From assembly GCF_040412425.1 (NCBI RefSeq), contig NC_089766.1, forward strand, positions 15,439,508-15,503,507: DNA of 64,000 nucleotides, given 5' to 3'. The position numbers and the translations under genes are program-made. Below the pieces are notes generated by a model, which was not told the DNA's origin, did no database searches, and saw nothing but the letters and a program-made list of their open reading frames with translations. This stretch comes from Macrobrachium rosenbergii (Eukaryota; Arthropoda; Malacostraca; Decapoda; Palaemonidae). Below are positions 62,936 to 64,000 of the stretch, one piece after another (position 1 is the first letter of the stretch; each line of letters starts with the position of its first letter).

Positions 62936-63749
62936 AATTTTATTGAATTCTGATATATATATCCACATATTGATACATACATCTTCCTGGTTTAGTTTCC
63001 ATATAAATCATTAAATATATATTTATTTTGAAAACATTGTATATAATATAGGTACTTAAATAAAATATATATATATATCTCTATATATATATATATGTAT
63101 ATATGACAATTTCATAAAAAGCTAATATATAATACATATACATAAACTTGAAACTTATTCTTGCATCACCATTGGTTCTCTGTTCAACCAAACAAAAACA
63201 TCAATGTTTACATAACGTTTTCAAATATATTTGCGCAAAGGGACCTAGATGTACACTAAAAGACCCCCGGACTCTCAGAGAGGAGACCTTATCTTAAACA
63301 TCTGTCGCCCCGCAATCGTCATCAGCGACCCTTTCTAACCAGCCCCTCCTAATCGCCTAATCGCTAAACACCGTCAATTTTTGCATCAATTAATAAAACC
63401 CTCGCCTCCCTAAATCTCACTTCTGTTTAGTTTCTCTTTGTCCCCGATAGGTGTTTTACCGTTTGTTTTGCCTTTTTGTTTCTTCTTTTGAAAATAATTT
63501 TATCGTTTTTTTGCTGGTTTTTTACTAATTTTATTTTGAATCCAGTGATGCCTTATTTTACGTCTTTTTTTTTATTTTAAGTTTTTACAATGACGGGTGA
63601 GCGTCTGCGTTTTTAAATTTCACTATTCTGTATGTTTTACTTTTACTGAGATGTCATGTATATCTATGTTTTGTCGAAATATTCTATATATATATATAAA
63701 TATTTATATAATAGATGGTTTGTGAAACGTCGGCACAATAAATATTAAA

Positions 63750-63786
<37 letters not shown>

Positions 63787-63921
63787 AACATATATATATC
63801 TGGTATATTTTCATATATATAAGACATACACTGATACATCTTAAACATCTATGTACGTCATCAGTATAAAAATCGCCTAATCGTCAACAATGATATAAAT
63901 ATCGCCTATATATAGGAACAT

Positions 63922-64000
<79 letters not shown>
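62936..64000. other. AT-rich end of window, simple repeats, one ribozyme-like trace
   Basis: (AT)n at 63067-63103, 63755-63782 and 63930-64000 (reaching the window edge). TTTGTGAAACGTCGGCACAA at 63719-63738 resembles the GAAACGCGTCGGCAAA part of the 57861 hammerhead-like core. No gene. Confidence 0.5.

Overview
This window looks like a piece of a crustacean nuclear genome, most likely a decapod of the shrimp type. That is inferred from texture: very dense (AT)n, (CT)n/(GA)n and (AAT)n microsatellites, many degenerate minisatellites, no operon-like gene packing, and several dispersed repeat families of retrotransposon type. I cannot name the genus. I find no intact host protein-coding gene. 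Nearly all long open frames are translations of microsatellites (poly Tyr-Ile, Ser-Leu, Arg-Glu, Asn or Ile runs) or of minisatellites.

Supported coding remnants are two decayed non-LTR retrotransposon genes and one broken frame of unknown identity. The first is a reverse transcriptase relic at 4053-5324, interrupted by a palindromic element. The second is an RNase H plus Cys/His tail at about 7957-9138, followed by the element's 3' end at 9139-9425. The third frame, at 59598-60247, is split by a SINE-like insertion with a perfect 13-bp target-site duplication.

Dispersed families (letters are mine). Family A: about 300 bp, eight copies, with an (ATTCC/ATTCT) tail and target-site duplications of 9-13 bp in several copies. 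Family B: about 290-400 bp, six copies, with nested palindromes. Family C: three copies ending in (AAT)n, probably a LINE 3' end. Family D: two tRNA-derived SINE copies with A and B boxes. There is also one hAT-like miniature element (35633-35815). Family E is a set of inverted repeats embedded in or abutting (AT)n arrays at 3574, 5530, 15801, 18218, 22729, 47709, 57259, 57798 and 61232. Two of them enclose sequences resembling a hammerhead-ribozyme core, and others enclose tRNA-like boxes. Family E is the best candidate for something not yet described.

Layout: 1-3.1 kb minisatellite and simple repeats; 3.5-9.8 kb retroelement relics with a 45-bp-unit minisatellite; 10-15.7 kb simple repeats and GC-rich stretches; 15.8-18.4 kb two large inverted-repeat elements; 19-26 kb Families A and D plus minisatellites; 26-34 kb unassigned sequence with a possible promoter near 27.2 kb; 34-42 kb Families D and B, the hAT-like element and a 158-bp-unit array; 43-52.4 kb (CT)n, (AT)n and (ATT)n compound arrays; 52.6-62.3 kb a dense cluster of Families A, C and E; 62.3-64 kb AT-rich simple repeats. 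Boundaries of repeats were read by eye and are usually good to about 10 bases.
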